Assembly: GCA_914767715.1 (NCBI GenBank)
Contig: OU612072.1
Span: 19,530,001-19,594,000, forward strand
From: Membranipora membranacea
Taxonomy: Eukaryota > Bryozoa > Gymnolaemata > Cheilostomatida > Membraniporidae
Direction: 5' to 3'
Length of the DNA stretch: 64,000 nucleotides
The notes under the pieces were generated by a model. It was not told the origin of the DNA. It worked only from the letters and a program-made list of their open reading frames with translations, and did not search any database. A program made the translations under genes and the position numbers. Positions 34,466 to 47,133 of this stretch are shown here, piece after piece. How positions within the stretch are numbered: the first letter of the stretch is position 1; every line of letters starts with the position of its first letter.

Positions 34466-36752
34466 AGGAAGGGCATCCGGCCGTGGAAAACCCTGCCGCA
34501 ACAGGAACTTTGCAAGTACCAAGTGGACGATCTGACTATGCTAGGAGGCCGCCCGTATTTTGCAGCACGCAGCAGAACCAAGTTTGCCCCGACGCTGTGA
34601 CAAATAAGAGAGAGGGGCAGAACAAACAAATGCAGATAGCTTCGTTAAATGCAGGAACGCTAGCTAGTAAAAGCAGAGAGATAGCGGCAGTGATGAGAGC
34701 CAGCTGAATTGATAATCTTTGGCTGCAGGAAACTAGATGGACAGGAGGTCAATCGAAGGGAAAGGCCCGAAATTTTGGTGAGGGATGCAAGCTGTATTAT
34801 TGTGGAGGGAAACGACCAAGGAGTGGAGTTGGGATTTGTCACAGCAGCTACTGGCAGGATAAGGTGGTGAATGTATCGCAGAGAATGATGAAAATGAAAT
34901 TGGTAACATCAAGGAGGAACTATAACATTGTAAGCGCCTACGCACCTTAGCAAGGATCTGAATAATGGGAGAAAGATCATTTAGGAACCAACTGAAGAAT
35001 GCGTTTAGTAGGATACCAGGTGTGAAGGAGGTTATTGTTGCAGGAGATCTAAGTGGACATGTTGGCATGGATAGAACAGGGTTTGAAATATGGCAAGGAG
35101 GACAGTCCTTAGGAATGAGGAAGGAGAGAAGATCCTTATATTTGCTCAGATTTACTACCTAGCGCTATTCAACACCTTCTTTGAAAAGAAGGATGAGCAT
35201 TTGGTAAAATACAGGAGTGGTCGCTACTTTTCGGTGATCGATTACATACTAGTTCGGAGATCCATGATGGGAAAGGTAAAGAATGGAACGATAATAACAG
35301 AAGAATTGATAGCTTCCCAGTATCGATTGCTGGTCGCTGACTTAAACATACAGAAGCAGAAGGAGAACAGCAGGGAAAGACTTGAGAGAATAGGATGGTG
35401 GAAACTGAAGGAGACAGAAGGGGATGAGTTTGAGATGAAGTTGATGGAGATCATCATGGAAAAAGTAGCAATGGAGGAATCGACATGGGAGAACACATAT
35501 GTGGTACAGTCAGGATAGCGCAGGAAGAGCTAGGAGTCTCAAGGGGAGGGAAATATATAGAAAAAGAGTCCTGGTGGTGGAATTTAGAGGTCCAGGAAGT
35601 TGTAAGGGAGAAAAAGGAAGCTTTCAATCGATGGAAAACAGTGTCGAGAGATGGAGACCAAGATCAAAACCAAGAAAGTATAGTTGAGGAGGAATATCGA
35701 ACGAAGAATAAGGAGCACAAGTCAAAGTAGCATAGGCAAAAGAAAAGGCATATGAAGAGGTTTACAAAGGCCTTGAAGAGAATGGATCAAAGAACTTATA
35801 CAAGCTGGCCAAAATGACAAAGCGAAGATCTTTGGACAAGATAGGAAGAAGTTTGTGAGAGATGGTGATGGCCTTATATTATCAGAGTATGGAGATATCA
35901 AAAGGAGATGGCAGGAGTATTTCGATCAACTACTCACCACTAGGATGAAAAGGATGGAATTAGAAGAGGTCCAGCAAGTAGAAGGGCCATTGCTCTGATT
36001 AGTGATGAGGAAGTGAAAACCCAGCTCGAGAAACTGAAGAAAGGGAAAGCAGCCAGATCGGATGAGTTCCCTATTGAGATCAGATTGAGTCAAGAGATTA
36101 GGAGATACCGGATTGAGTTGGATGACATCAGTTTTGAGGGATATACATGGGACAGGGATACCAGCTACATGGAGGAAGAGTCGGAAAACACCACTTTATA
36201 AACAGAAGGTAGACCCCCTGAACTGTGCTAACTTCCGAGGCCTTAAACTTCTCAGTCACTGCCTCAAGCTCTGGGAAAGGATAGTGGAATCTAGACTGAA
36301 GACTATTGTTGACATATCTGAGAGACAGTTCGGATTTCATAAAGGCAAATCAATGTATGAAACCTGTTCCACAACTGTGGAATACAAATGTGGGATCTAC
36401 AGAGGAAGTGAGGATAAATGTTGGCTTACACCAAGGCTCAGCTCTCAGTCCCTTCCTTTTCATGGTGATTTTGGATGTGATCACGGAGTAGATAGTTAAA
36501 GCACCCCCATGGGCCTTGCTGTTTGCAGATGATTTAGTTCTATGCGACAGGGAGGCAGATGGAATTGGGGGTCGACTGGAGGACTGGAGAAAACACCTAG
36601 AGAACTGAAACTGAGCAGTACCAAAACGGAGTACATGCCACCAACAGGAGCAACTAGGAAGATCAAACTGAAAACCTACAACCAGCATGACTATAGTGGA
36701 GTACCTGAAAAAACTGCCTTTAAGTACCTTGCCCATGCCCATGCCCTTTGAC
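34466..36752 (+). mobile_element. RTE-like non-LTR retrotransposon, decayed (unit 2)
   Basis: The same insertion as at 15,480-17,765, copied with the unit. It shares most breaks with unit 1 and has its own extra lesion at about 34,704 (TGA in place of the AGAATT codon start before ILWLQ). The catalytic FADDLVL stretch is at about 36,515-36,545. Absent from unit 3, whose matching sequence stops at 58,295. Confidence 0.85.
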
Positions 36753-37469
36753 CAGCTGAGCTACTCCTACGTTTGAGCTACCTTCTACTCCTACTCTTAC
36801 TTACCTGGACTATGTATTTACCACTCATACCAGCTGTGGTAGGGTAAAGCTCACAATGTGACACAGTATTGTCATACTTTCTGTTGAGGTCCACCTTTCG
36901 TAATAAAAAACAGTCATCATTTCGCAGCCTACATACTTTAAGTTTTCTTTAAGATATGACCGTATACTCCTTACTGAGCAAATAACTGGACACCTTGGTT
37001 AACATGAGTTATTCACCAACCCCTACGGTATCAAGTGAGAAACTTTAGTTGTCCTTATAGACATATCAAAAATGGATGAACTAGTGATATTAACAACATT
37101 GAACATCATGGAGAATGTGAACTGAGAGAATGTAGTTGTCTCAAAATACATCACATATACATAAGAATTTATATGGCATGTTCCCGTGAAAAAACCTTGT
37201 TATAATTTGTATTTTTGAACGAATTGTCAAGCACTTTTGCCATAAAATCATTATAATGTATGATAACCTTAAGTATTTTATATCAATATTAGAATGACTT
37301 ATAAATTATGCAGCATGAAATTTATATTCAACGTAAACTGATATATTTTCATATTGTCAACCTAAAAGTATGACTATGAGACCATTGAGTAACTCTCTGT
37401 TGTATTTGATGAATAGGTTGAACAATGGTGCATTGATATAGTATCATAACTTGGTGTTCAGTTACATAC

Positions 37470-37593
37470 CGGAGTTGAGAGTACTACTCTTCTTTCTTCC
37501 TTCCATCAGTGAATTCATTGAGTGCATCATCTGTTACATGTTCATAATCCTTACCAAACAGCTCATGGTTCCTTGGTACGAAACCGCCATAAC
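37470..37593 (-). pseudogene. FAM166/CIMIP2-like exon, unit 2 copy with frameshift
   Basis: Same exon as 18,437-18,561 but one base shorter near 37,487. The frame after DGRKKEE then runs into TAG before the donor. The splice sites are unchanged. The single-base loss fits a non-functional passenger. Confidence 0.5.
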
Positions 37594-37910
37594 CTAGAAA
37601 ATAAATGTCTCATACCAGCAGCTTGTTTGAGGGACAAACTGAGGTTGTAACATTATAGGAACTGGGCGTCGGATATATGCTGTGATAATGATTAGAATTT
37701 TGACAACTATCATCCTTTATTATGCCAAACCTTCTGTTCAACTTCATCAAAGTAAGTACGGGATAGTTTTATTTATAACTATCTGGGTATTCCCCCAATA
37801 AGCAATCGCTTTCCTAAATGTCTGTACTAGGACTTGGGCAAGCCAACCAAAGTGGTCAAGTTGACCTGTTTAATGTGCCCCCTCCAGTGCAGCTGGCTTG
37901 TGCGGGGTAG

Positions 37911-38106
37911 TCACCCTATACACTTTGGACACAGGCTACTCCTTTTTGAAGAGACAGATGGGATATTTATACTGCTTGCAAGCTCGCTGCAGATGTTTTT
38001 AATTTATAGTCCTGATCCACAAAGACCTGGTTAGGAAGAATGACCTGCCAGCTCAAGGAATCAACTGGATCATTTGACTCTTTACCGTCAGACCACTCCT
38101 GACTCC
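37911..38106 (-). mobile_element. SINE-B, tRNA-derived (unit 3)
   Basis: Copy at the start of unit 3, with the head at 38,106. Slightly more diverged than units 1 and 2 (for example GACCTGCCAGCTCAAGG). Confidence 0.6.
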
Positions 38107-40256
38107 ATATGTGAAGGTGACTTATAAGAAGATATAATGATAGACACGGCCTATTTCTGAATAGATGGTTTGTGACTTTATATCTATAGACAACACTTAT
38201 ATCTAAATGGTTAGATAGTGATTTGCAAATGTAAATATTGATCACAGAGATTATGTGTTTGAAATGGATCATAAGCAGAATTAAGTATGCGACGACTAAT
38301 AAGTGTGTGTTGACTTATAAGTGTTTGGTGACTCTATTGTGGGGTTATGAGGGGTCAATACCTGCTATAAATCGCATATGAGGACTCTCATTAGACATCT
38401 TCAAGACACTGAGTGGTGGCATGTGTCTGTTAGGAGATTCATAAGGGAATATCTTGTCTGGCCTGCTCTAGAGGCATTCTGTTTCTCGTTTTAAGTGGCT
38501 ATAAAATAGACATTTACTCTTTGTACAGTTTTCGCGAAACACCAAATCTCACCACGGGCACAATAACTATTCTACCTATGAATGTCTGTCATCTGGACTA
38601 CCATTCCAAGAAATTTGTAGGCTACCTGGTACTAAATGCTCTGCTTTTTAGATATCATGCTTCTTTGGGGTGAAAAGCCAAACAGTGTGAAGACCGGAGG
38701 AAGCTTGGCACAGATTAGAACATTCATGTTTTCAAGTTTGTAAAATAAATTGGTCAGAGACTTGCACTACCCTTGAAATTTCATAACCACAAAACATGCT
38801 AGAGTTCATATTGATTCCAATCCACATTTTTCTATTCAATACTGTATAGTAGTATTGTATCAAAATGATGACTTGATATACTGTTGCATGTATATCTCTG
38901 ACCATTAGAAAATGAACTAGTTCACTTAGCATGAGTACCATCACAAGATTTTGGTGTGACGTTCAATTTGACTAATTAGGGGACGGGTACATGTTAGGCA
39001 ATTGTCCTAAATTGACTCACACGATCAGAGATACACATAATAATAGTGTAGTCTTGATGTTTGTGTGGTAGTGTATTGAATTATGTACACTCACAGGCAA
39101 TTCTATGTTCTTGAGATTCAGGGGAAGTTGATCGCCACTTTGAAGACAGTTCAGGGCAATGAGACGATCATGTTTTAGCCGTTTTATCCTCTGTGAGTTT
39201 TCGAGTTCTGTGATTGCATTAAATGTACATTCGGCAAACGTTTGTCGCAGTTATTCTCAATGCTTGGCACTTGATGTTTTTTTAAATACAGAAAAATGCT
39301 AGAGCGTAAATGATTCCAATAAAAAATTGTCATTCATGCTCAACATCATAGTCCTAATTGTGAAAGTCTCCGCATGACATCGTATCATAATTTTAATCAA
39401 ATCAAAGCAGAACTAATTGTCTTGTGATCAGGACATAAATATTCTCCAGAGAAGTCGGTACGAAAAAATAAAGATAAAGGAAAACTAATCCTCTATTTCG
39501 ATCATTAATTGATGCTAGGGGTCTGTTTTGAAATGGATTTTTTGTATATCCACACCACTTTACATCAATCTAACATCAGATTGATGTCTGCTTGCCAGCT
39601 GGGTTATGACAATCTTGATGATATACAAATATAATTAATTATAAACCATCTTCGGCAGCAAAAGCCATTGGTTCCCGACACAATATATTTATGCAATAAA
39701 ATACAGGATGTAATATTCAATTTCATCTCCTCCAACCAATTTCTAAAGATTGGTCTTTGTCTCTCAAATCTGTTTTAATTTTCCTGGCCTAGTCTTATTT
39801 TCAATTGTATCTCCTTTTTCATACTCTGAAACCACCTAAGACCTGCACCTTCATAATGCAGTTCTTCATATCGACAACACCAAAATCAGGCATCATTGCC
39901 GCTATTATTTGGTGCGTATATTGAAACCCACAATATTTTTGATCCTTTATTTTCAACCCTCAACTCTGCACTGTGATCCTATCAGTTATTTTCTCTCTCG
40001 AAGCTGAGCATATCATACATTTCCCATATACAATTGTACATCTCTATGTCCCTGTTCTTCCTTGACTTTCACTCAATAATTCATCCTGTTTTCTCTGCAT
40101 TCACCCTTTTAATGGTAATCTAAATGTGCTTGATTCTAAGTCATACGCTCGTTTCAGGTACTGACTGTGTTTTTCATCCTTCCAATCTGTTCGTCTTGTT
40201 GTTCTGCTTTGCATCCATGTTGTCTAATCCTTTACACGGTACCAAGCCATATTCTA

Positions 40257-40535
40257 AATGTAATTTTCCAACTCTGCCATTTTCTCACCTCTTGTTATCC
40301 CACCAAGCTATTTTCCCTTGAAGCAATTTTCCCATCATACCATTTTTCACCAGAACCTTTTCTCACCAATCCATTTCCCCAGACATTCATTTTTCCACAA
40401 GTATGCTTTCCATCGAATCCGTTTTAACAACACAAAGTTTTTCCACTTAGCTGTTTTCCACTGTACGCACTGTGTCATTTTCCAAAAAAAAGACAGTTTC
40501 CGACCAAGCGAATTTCCCGTTTGCCCTTTTCCAAC
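40257..40535. repeat. Degenerate CCATTTTC-type array (unit 3)
   Basis: Counterpart of 2,341-2,620 with more substitutions. Confidence 0.6.
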
Positions 40536-41857
40536 GATTCCTACCTTAAAATGCCAAGCCATTAACACAATGCTGGTAGCTTTTTCTCTTTTTTTCTTAG
40601 TTTGACATTGATATTTGATGTGTGACGACCCCAAAAACTAAATACCAGCAGAAATAGCTCCAATTCCAAAAGTCACCATGTCAACATGAATCTAGTAAGA
40701 CAAAACTTGGGTGATACTTGTGGGAAAATCATACCAGCTACAAGGGAAAATCATGTTTTTACCAGTGTATACCAACAGCTCATATGTAAGCAACAAATTG
40801 TGCCGGCTATATCATGTTATAGATATGTAAACGCTTTAGCTAATCAGCATGAGACATGAAAACGAGTCATGTCTATAAGAATTCTACATGTGCTGTCTCA
40901 ACATAATCAAAAAAGTCCATCAAAGGAATCTGTTGTTTTGGTTTAGTTTATTCCTATTATTTAGGTATTAGCCCACTTAATAATTGTGTTAAAAGTTCAA
41001 TCTTCATGAATCAGTCTGATAGTCGGGACTGGATTGGTGGCTTATAATCCAGCCAACTACTGCACACATATTCATATCAAATCAAATCTGAAGTCGTTTT
41101 TCCTGTCCCAAAATTTGAAGAAGGAAATAGTAAACAAAATCTACATCAATGCTAATCAAGGACATTTAGTTCTGATTAAATTAATCCCAGCACAACCAAT
41201 TTAAAAGATTTTATACTGAAATTGCTTCTTGTAGGTGAACCAGAAGAAAAATTCTATATCAAATGACAACAGATTTTTAATTGTAATATATAATAGTATC
41301 ATTACCTAAGTCATATTGTCATTACCTTAGAGAAGCAAGTCAAAGCAGGACACATTTTCTCTCTCGTTATTTTACTCTCTGCACATTTAATATGAAAAAT
41401 ATAGCCAGAGTTTTATTTACAAAGTTTATCGGCTATCAATTCATCTTCACTACAATACTGACTTATGTGGGAGATGTAGTATATATTATATTTAGAGTAC
41501 TGACTTTTCAAGAGGACATGACAGTTTAATGTTTTATTATACTTGTTTTACTATTATTACCTATGTATTATTGTAATCATTTTTGTAAGAAAAGGCGACT
41601 GAAATTAATTGTGACAATTTTCTTTACTTACTTTACGTTACTCTTCACTGTAGAAACCTGATGGATCAACTATTATGCCTCACACACTTATTAGATCGAG
41701 AAGTGACCTAACCAGTCACCATTTGTGGAATCCTAACTTTTTTTGATAGGATAACAGATTGTTCACACCCTTTAGTTCTTTACCTTTTGTTGACTCATCA
41801 CCGCTTCCGAGTTAGCAAGCAGCTGGTATCATCCTGAGTAGTACTTGTTACTGCAAG

Positions 41858-42063
41858 AAGTTAATGCATTATCTTACAAAATCAATGAAAGATCTTGCTT
41901 GAGATTCCCAGGTAATGGCATACTACAAGAAATGCAAGCTAGTGGAATGCCTGCAGAACATGTATTTCAATTGACTTCAACCAGCCACAGCAATGTGATC
42001 AGAAAACCCAAGTTTGCTTTGTGTGGAAATAGCTTCCACAATTATGTTACAAATGGAATGTAA
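41858..42063 (+). pseudogene. Methyltransferase-end-like exon, unit 3 copy (open)
   Basis: Open throughout, with several amino-acid changes relative to unit 1 (for example D to N near the start, YVFQS to HVFQL, ANEM to TNGM). The CGNSFHNYV core and the downstream GTAAGT are unchanged. That the frame stays open despite divergence is weak support for a real exon. Confidence 0.3.
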
Positions 42064-42662
42064 GTTCATAACACAGAGGTAAACAACTGACAGTTTCTCT
42101 ACCTTGCAAGTTGATCATAATGGTGAAATGGCCATTTGATGTAAACTTTACCAAGTTTGGATCAGAAGGTATTGATTCTTGTTTGCATCAAAACCAACAA
42201 CATAAGCTGCTAGCATGCGATGGTGCAATCCTCCAGAGCTCCGAAATAGCTTGGATTGAAGTATTTTGATTTGATTTATCAGAGCAAAATCAAAAGTTGC
42301 AATGTTTAGATATTTGAGTGTGCAACTAAGGATATTCAGAGTAGGGAATTGTATGATCACTCAATTTGGTTTTTAGTGCAAGTATATAGTGCCCATTTAT
42401 GTATTTGAAACCAGTTTTTGCTAATTGAAGATGAGAATCCTTATAAAACCCAGTTTAGTTTGTGGTAACTAGGTGTTAGTATATAATTTTCGTAATTTGA
42501 GCGGAGTTGGCAAATATGCAGTTCATTTCAGACTATGGCTCAGGACAACTCCCCTTACACAAATGATTAACATCACGATAGAACTCATTGATGTATTTTT
42601 TAAATATACTTGAACTTATAAAAACTTAAATGCGAGAAACATACATAAGTGGGACTTTTAAA

Positions 42663-43055
42663 GTGATGGCATGTTCAGTCTAAATGATCAATCATTGATT
42701 GCGATATTATTTCCTCTAACCAGTGGTCATAATATGAATGTTGTCACATTGCTTAACATGGCCCAAAATGCGGCAGGAGAAAGCATGGCTGTTAGTATCG
42801 GTAGGATGCAAAATAGACATTCGAGTCTCATTTGCGTGTTTGCTCTATTCTGTCAGATTAATTTTATTTCTTTGTAGGTGCTGGATCTGCTGCAGGAGGA
42901 TATATTAGAACTAGTTTTGACCCTATACTTAAACATTTCCGGTTATATATTGGATGTTGCTGCAGTCAATTTGTATGGTCTTCTTTACATATCGGAGGGA
43001 ATTCTGTATGGCTTCAAAAGAAGAGATCGGTCAGCCTGGGTCATGGCTGTTGGGG
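42663..43055 (+). pseudogene. Two unidentified exon-like blocks (unit 3, open)
   Basis: Block a (to 42,800) and block b (from 42,878) join in phase to a continuous frame: NMNVVTLLNMAQNAAGESM, then SIGAGSAAGGYIRTSFDP, then a Cys-rich stretch CCCSQF. Where units 1 and 2 read a stop, this copy reads LKHF. The frame closes at 43,056. The block abuts the minus-strand receptor tail remnant, with which it converges. No family is recognised; a second frame in block b is also open, so coding status is uncertain. Confidence 0.35.
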
Positions 43056-43066
43056 GTAGATTTCTG

Positions 43067-43336
43067 TTACAATATTTTCGTTATTGATCGGTCGGATTCC
43101 CTCTTGGTGCTACAGCATTCCATGTTTTTGTTTGATATACGATGTGGGTGAAATAAAAAAATAAACAGAGTACTTATACCAACAAAAGCCACTGTTTCCA
43201 AAATCAGTGGAAGCCAAGGGTGTTTATAACTTCTAAATAACCATGAGTATTGTTTAGATGTCTGACCTGCTTTAGCTAACTCATTGCGCAATTTCACCAT
43301 ACCTGACAAGAATGGGTTTATGGCGCTAATTAGCAT
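43067..43336 (-). pseudogene. Receptor tail/TM exon remnant (unit 3), uninterrupted
   Basis: The frame is open here: NELAKAGQTSKQYSWLFRS, then a hydrophobic segment of about 22 residues, then a tail (HPHRISNKN ... RSITKIL) and stop at 43,067. The tail shares CSTKRESD with the family's TVAPRGNP region at nucleotide level (both derive from CCTCTTGGTGCTACAG on the plus strand). It has diverged strongly from the main gene and lacks its RGR-rich end. No ectodomain exons in frame were found upstream, so it is most likely a relic of a second family member. Confidence 0.65.
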
Positions 43337-43999
43337 ACCTGCTAGACACTTTCAAGAGTTGTGTTCTCTCGTCCCACAGCTCATTCAACTTCACCATTGC
43401 CACCTCATGCAACACACTTTCACATGTTGGAGAACAGATTCGGGCAAGATTCCACCTTTTCAGAAAAAATCAGTCAAGAGCTCATGAACTTAATTGCAAA
43501 GCTCACTAAAAAGGAGGATTTCTCCAAAAAATATTGATACCAAATGCACATCACTTAGTGCTTCAATGATAATGAAATCTGTAAGCAAGCGCTTCCTGCT
43601 TAACCCTGTGAAATATTAGTAAATTCAATCAAGGAGTGGCTTCGATTGAAGGCACATAAGAGGTATGAAGATCGCAAGTAATGACATCCTCACACATTCT
43701 TGGGTCATATGGAACTGGTACAACAATGACAATAAATTACAACAATGAATTTCTTACAGGTATCAGTGAACTTTAGTTCAATGCAAGTATACTGTGTATG
43801 AACATGTATATCAGTTGTATTTATGAATAAACAGCTTTAGATTAATTTCCAAAACATGATCAAAAGGCTCATCATTTGACAAATAGGCTCAGCACTAGAT
43901 TCTTGTTGATGCACAGGTCTTACATCCTGTCGTATATCATAAGATGATACATTTCGGTCGCTGAACTGTGCGGGTGAGCCGGGTTGAGATTGGTGAGAG

Positions 44000-45000
44000 G
44001 GTCGATATACCTATGCGTGTCCAAAACAAGAAGTGTCAATTTTCTTAAAGCAACACAGACATTATTGAGGTTTGGTCACAGAATGGTATCTCATGTGCTG
44101 TGTATAGCAATAGCAGGGAAATTTGCAAGTCAGTTTACCCCTGTATTTAGCTTAATATGGGTCATAGAGGGTTGCAGTAACACGGGAATTGGTGCTGCTA
44201 GTACAAGTTAGCAGTCCAGTGGTACAAATTATGGCTCTGTAGGACTAGTTTGAGAGTATTTGTATTCAGATATATATGAAAGAAGTCTATGGTTTCACTT
44301 TTTTTGTGTTTCAACGCCTCCACAATCATTTTTGTTATTGCTGGGTGGCTGAAAATTGTATAGATAGATCAGGAATCTACACCCTCTAGATTTTGAGATA
44401 TATCAATTATTTATAAACCCTGATCATTTTTAGGAATTTCAATAACAGTAGCTAACCAGAGGGATTATATACCTAATTGTATTGATGACATACAAAGGGC
44501 TAATAGGTAATACTTCTTTCTCTGGGACGAACCATTCTGGGCGTAGACAGTTATCTTTTTTCTCACTTTGGTCACATGTTCATCACCTCTAGATCAATGG
44601 GAGAATGACATTTCAAGCTCTGACAAATTAGTGTCAGTCTTGATATTTTTTATGTCAAATGATTTCAACTCAGAATGGGTTATGAGTGAGCTGAACCCTT
44701 GGTGTCTAAGTGTACCTCACTTAGTCCATGAGCTGATACAGCCTTTTGTTCAGGTTCAATAAACAACCCTAGAGGAAAATCTGAAGCAGCAGATATGATC
44801 TAAGTTTGCTGCTCTATCATAATCGGTTATGTCGGATCATCAATATTGTTGCAGTCTATGTCAAAACTTATCTTAAGCATTATATTCTACTGAGTAGTAA
44901 TTAATGCGCCATTATAATCTTCTTTGGAAATTTTTGTTTACAAAGGCTGTGATTGGGCAATGATACCACAAGATTAGTATTCATGATGGCTGCGGTGAAT
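44000..45000. other. No certain gene (unit 3 counterpart of 6.9-8.1 kb)
   Basis: Matches unit 1 but lacks the 7,125-7,370 piece. The 44,568-44,762 stretch is open (SPLDQWENDISSSDKLV...) where unit 1 has stops. Similarity to unit 1 ends near 45,000, just before the CXC-gene exons would begin. Confidence 0.35.
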
Positions 45001-45281
45001 AAATAGTGTTTTAGGAGTTGTCTCCCATGTGAGTATGCAATGTGGAAAAACAGACACTCACGGCAATAAAACAATAATATTCTTTTGTCACTGCCATTTC
45101 TATTCACATGTTCTGGTGCGACAAGCTAAAATTATAACAGGAGGTAATCAAGTAATAGACAATCCATATAATCTTTATTTCACACTTGTTCCGTATTCGG
45201 TGATTCGGGTTCGGCAGCGGTGACGCCGCTACACCATGTTTGCGTTGGATTGGCTCGGCCGCCACTCGGATATACATATAC

Positions 45282-45316
45282 ATCACTTCTCGGCCTATTG
45301 GCTAAGATCAAAGTGT
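45282..45316 (+). ncRNA. U2 snRNA 5'-end-like sequence (pseudogene or snRNA-derived repeat)
   Basis: ATCACTTCTCGGCCTATTGG followed by CTAAGATCAAAGTGT closely matches the first about 35 bases of U2 snRNA (consensus ATCGCTTCTCGGCCTTTTGG CTAAGATCAAGTGT). Similarity ends there: the branch-point recognition region GTAGTATCTGTTC is replaced by CATGGCCAATGGC. So it is a truncated pseudogene or an snRNA-headed SINE, not a working U2 gene. Confidence 0.6.
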
Positions 45317-45406
45317 CATGGCCAATGGCTGATCAGTGTCTGTTTCAGTTTCTGGCAGCTTGCTGCACACTTACGTTTAGGAGGTTGGTCCACCGTGGCC
45401 TCACCT

Positions 45407-45786
45407 CTACCGTAATCCCTCACCTATAGATCGCTCGACTTTTAAGTGAAGGCGGCTATAAGAGAGTATCATATAGACGCGACTATCATTTGAAGCATTT
45501 TTATATTTAGATTGGACCAAAACCTATTACAGTAACGAAGCTGAATAGCTCAGTGGTAGAGCGTACGACTTATAAACATGGAGCTGTGAGTTTGGAACAC
45601 ACTGAGGGCGGTTTTTTTTCCCAAAACTACTTAGTTCATTTGTAGTGAGTGTCGAGTAGTGAGTGTCTTATAGCTGTGGGGTGTCTTATAGCTGTGGGGT
45701 GTCTTATAACTGGAGCATTTTTATTTTTTCTGAGGGGGGTGATTCACTTATAAGTCCGGTGACTTATAGGTGAGGGATTACGGTAG
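45407..45786. mobile_element. MITE with 22-bp perfect inverted ends, TA-flanked
   Basis: CTACCGTAATCCCTCACCTA (45,407 on) is the exact reverse complement of the sequence ending at 45,786. The similarity continues imperfectly inward (ACTTTTAAGTGAA against TTCACTTATAAGT). Ends begin CCGTAATCCC inside TA on both sides, as expected for a TA-target DNA transposon derivative. No transposase. It carries a tRNA-like sequence inside and the short tandem run TTATAGCTGTGGGGTGTC. Confidence 0.75.
45539..45606 (+). tRNA. tRNA-like sequence inside the MITE (pseudo-tRNA)
   Basis: AGCTGAATAGCTCAGTGGTA has a good A box. CGACTTATAAACATG could form an anticodon loop CTTATAA (TAT, isoleucine-like). The B box is poor (GTGAGTTTGGAACAC in place of GGTTCGAATCC) and the acceptor stem does not pair. 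Judged a decayed tRNA or SINE head. Confidence 0.4.
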
Positions 45787-47133
45787 GATGCATTCTAGTT
45801 CACTAGGATGTATCACACTCTCAGTACGAGGACTCCGGGCAACTTGCGTCCCTCTTTAGGGGCAGCCCACCCTCTGTTTTGTCATAAACAGGACTCGGAT
45901 ATACATTCCCGAACACCATATCTACAATATGAAACTAAGAAACCTTGCTCTGCTTAATGTTTTTTGACGAAAAAAACTAAGCCCCTATTATGTCTCAGCT
46001 CGTGTACTAACTCTCTTTTCTATAAAGACAAAACACCAGTGGGTTGTAATGCAGAAAATTGCTGAATATATCTGTCAATTCATAGAAAAAATTCTTTTAT
46101 GTTATCAAACAGACAAACTTGAACTGATAATAATATATAGAAAAGAATTTAGAATCAAAATGACCTCAGCTCACAATCAACAGACAAATTAGCATTAAAT
46201 AAAACTTATGTTGATTCCAAGATAGTACTCCTACTATAATATTATTTTTATCTGTGTGTACTTACTCTTAAATACTCAAACATTTCAAACCGAAATAAAT
46301 CCAAGATGAATGTTTTGTTTGTTTGTTTGTTTTAATGTACACTCTTTATCCAAAGATGCTAACATCGAGATAAAAATGAATTATGAGATAAAAGCCCTCT
46401 TGGAGAAGGGAAAAAGAAAAGGCATAGTTATAAAATAATACATGCTAGGAAAAATAGACTGGTTTCTTCAGGATAGCCTTGCTGCTCTTGGCGGTTCGTG
46501 ATTGTTTGATGTATACATCGGTCTGACATGTAGTTTCCAATCTAAGGTTATCTTCGATAGATTCATTGAGTGGTGATAGCAACAAGATAATCGCAAACAA
46601 CCACCAATAATTTTGTCTGACCCTAACTCAGACAACCTGGCATGTGGAATTTGACAGATGTTCGTGTAACCGTATATATCAGTATCAAGTCTGATATATG
46701 AAATTGACTTAGTTTAATTGTTTGTTTGGTTGATCGCTGTTTTCGGCCATGGTGCTGTACTTAAACACAAATACTTAACAAAAATTCTTTGTACTGCCCC
46801 CAGATGCTGCCATTCCAGGAAAGGTGTTCAAGGGGAGGCAGTGCCTCCCTGCCTCCCATAGAAAGCTTAATGAAGTTTCCTGAACCCACTTTATTTGGAG
46901 AATCAATGTCAGAATGAGGTCCTCTGGGATTTCCATCTGCTAATAATATGCCTCAAATTGCTTGGGGGGAGCTTACAGCATCCCTCCTGCGGATGCTTTG
47001 GACTCAACTCAGACTTTTGTGTCCCCTACCATGTCATCAAAACTACACCCCTATTTGTTACTTTTCTTTTATTTGGCTCTATATCATGACTTGTTTGATT
47101 TGTTGGATCCTTTGTTGAATCATTGACACAAGG
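45787..47133. other. No gene seen (unit 3 private segment)
   Basis: Holds a short (GTTT)n run at about 46,317-46,334 and a local palindrome GGGAGGCAGTGCCTCCC near 46,835. No coding pattern. Confidence 0.5.

Larger units (their letters stand above)
21349..37789. repeat. Tandem segmental duplication, unit 2
   Basis: This unit follows unit 1 directly and has the same gene order. It is shorter because of two missing blocks relative to unit 1: one joined near 28,272 (unit 1 about 6,820-9,404) and one joined at its right edge near 37,789 (unit 1 about 18,759-21,348). The first is a loss in unit 2, since unit 3 still has part of that block; the second cannot be polarised. It carries an intact receptor gene at 30,828-33,048. 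Confidence 0.9.

Noticed and set aside
45282-45316. Functional U2 snRNA gene
   Set aside because: Only the first about 35 bases match; the branch-point pairing region and everything after are missing.
45539-45606. Functional tRNA gene
   Set aside because: The acceptor stem does not pair and the B box is degraded.
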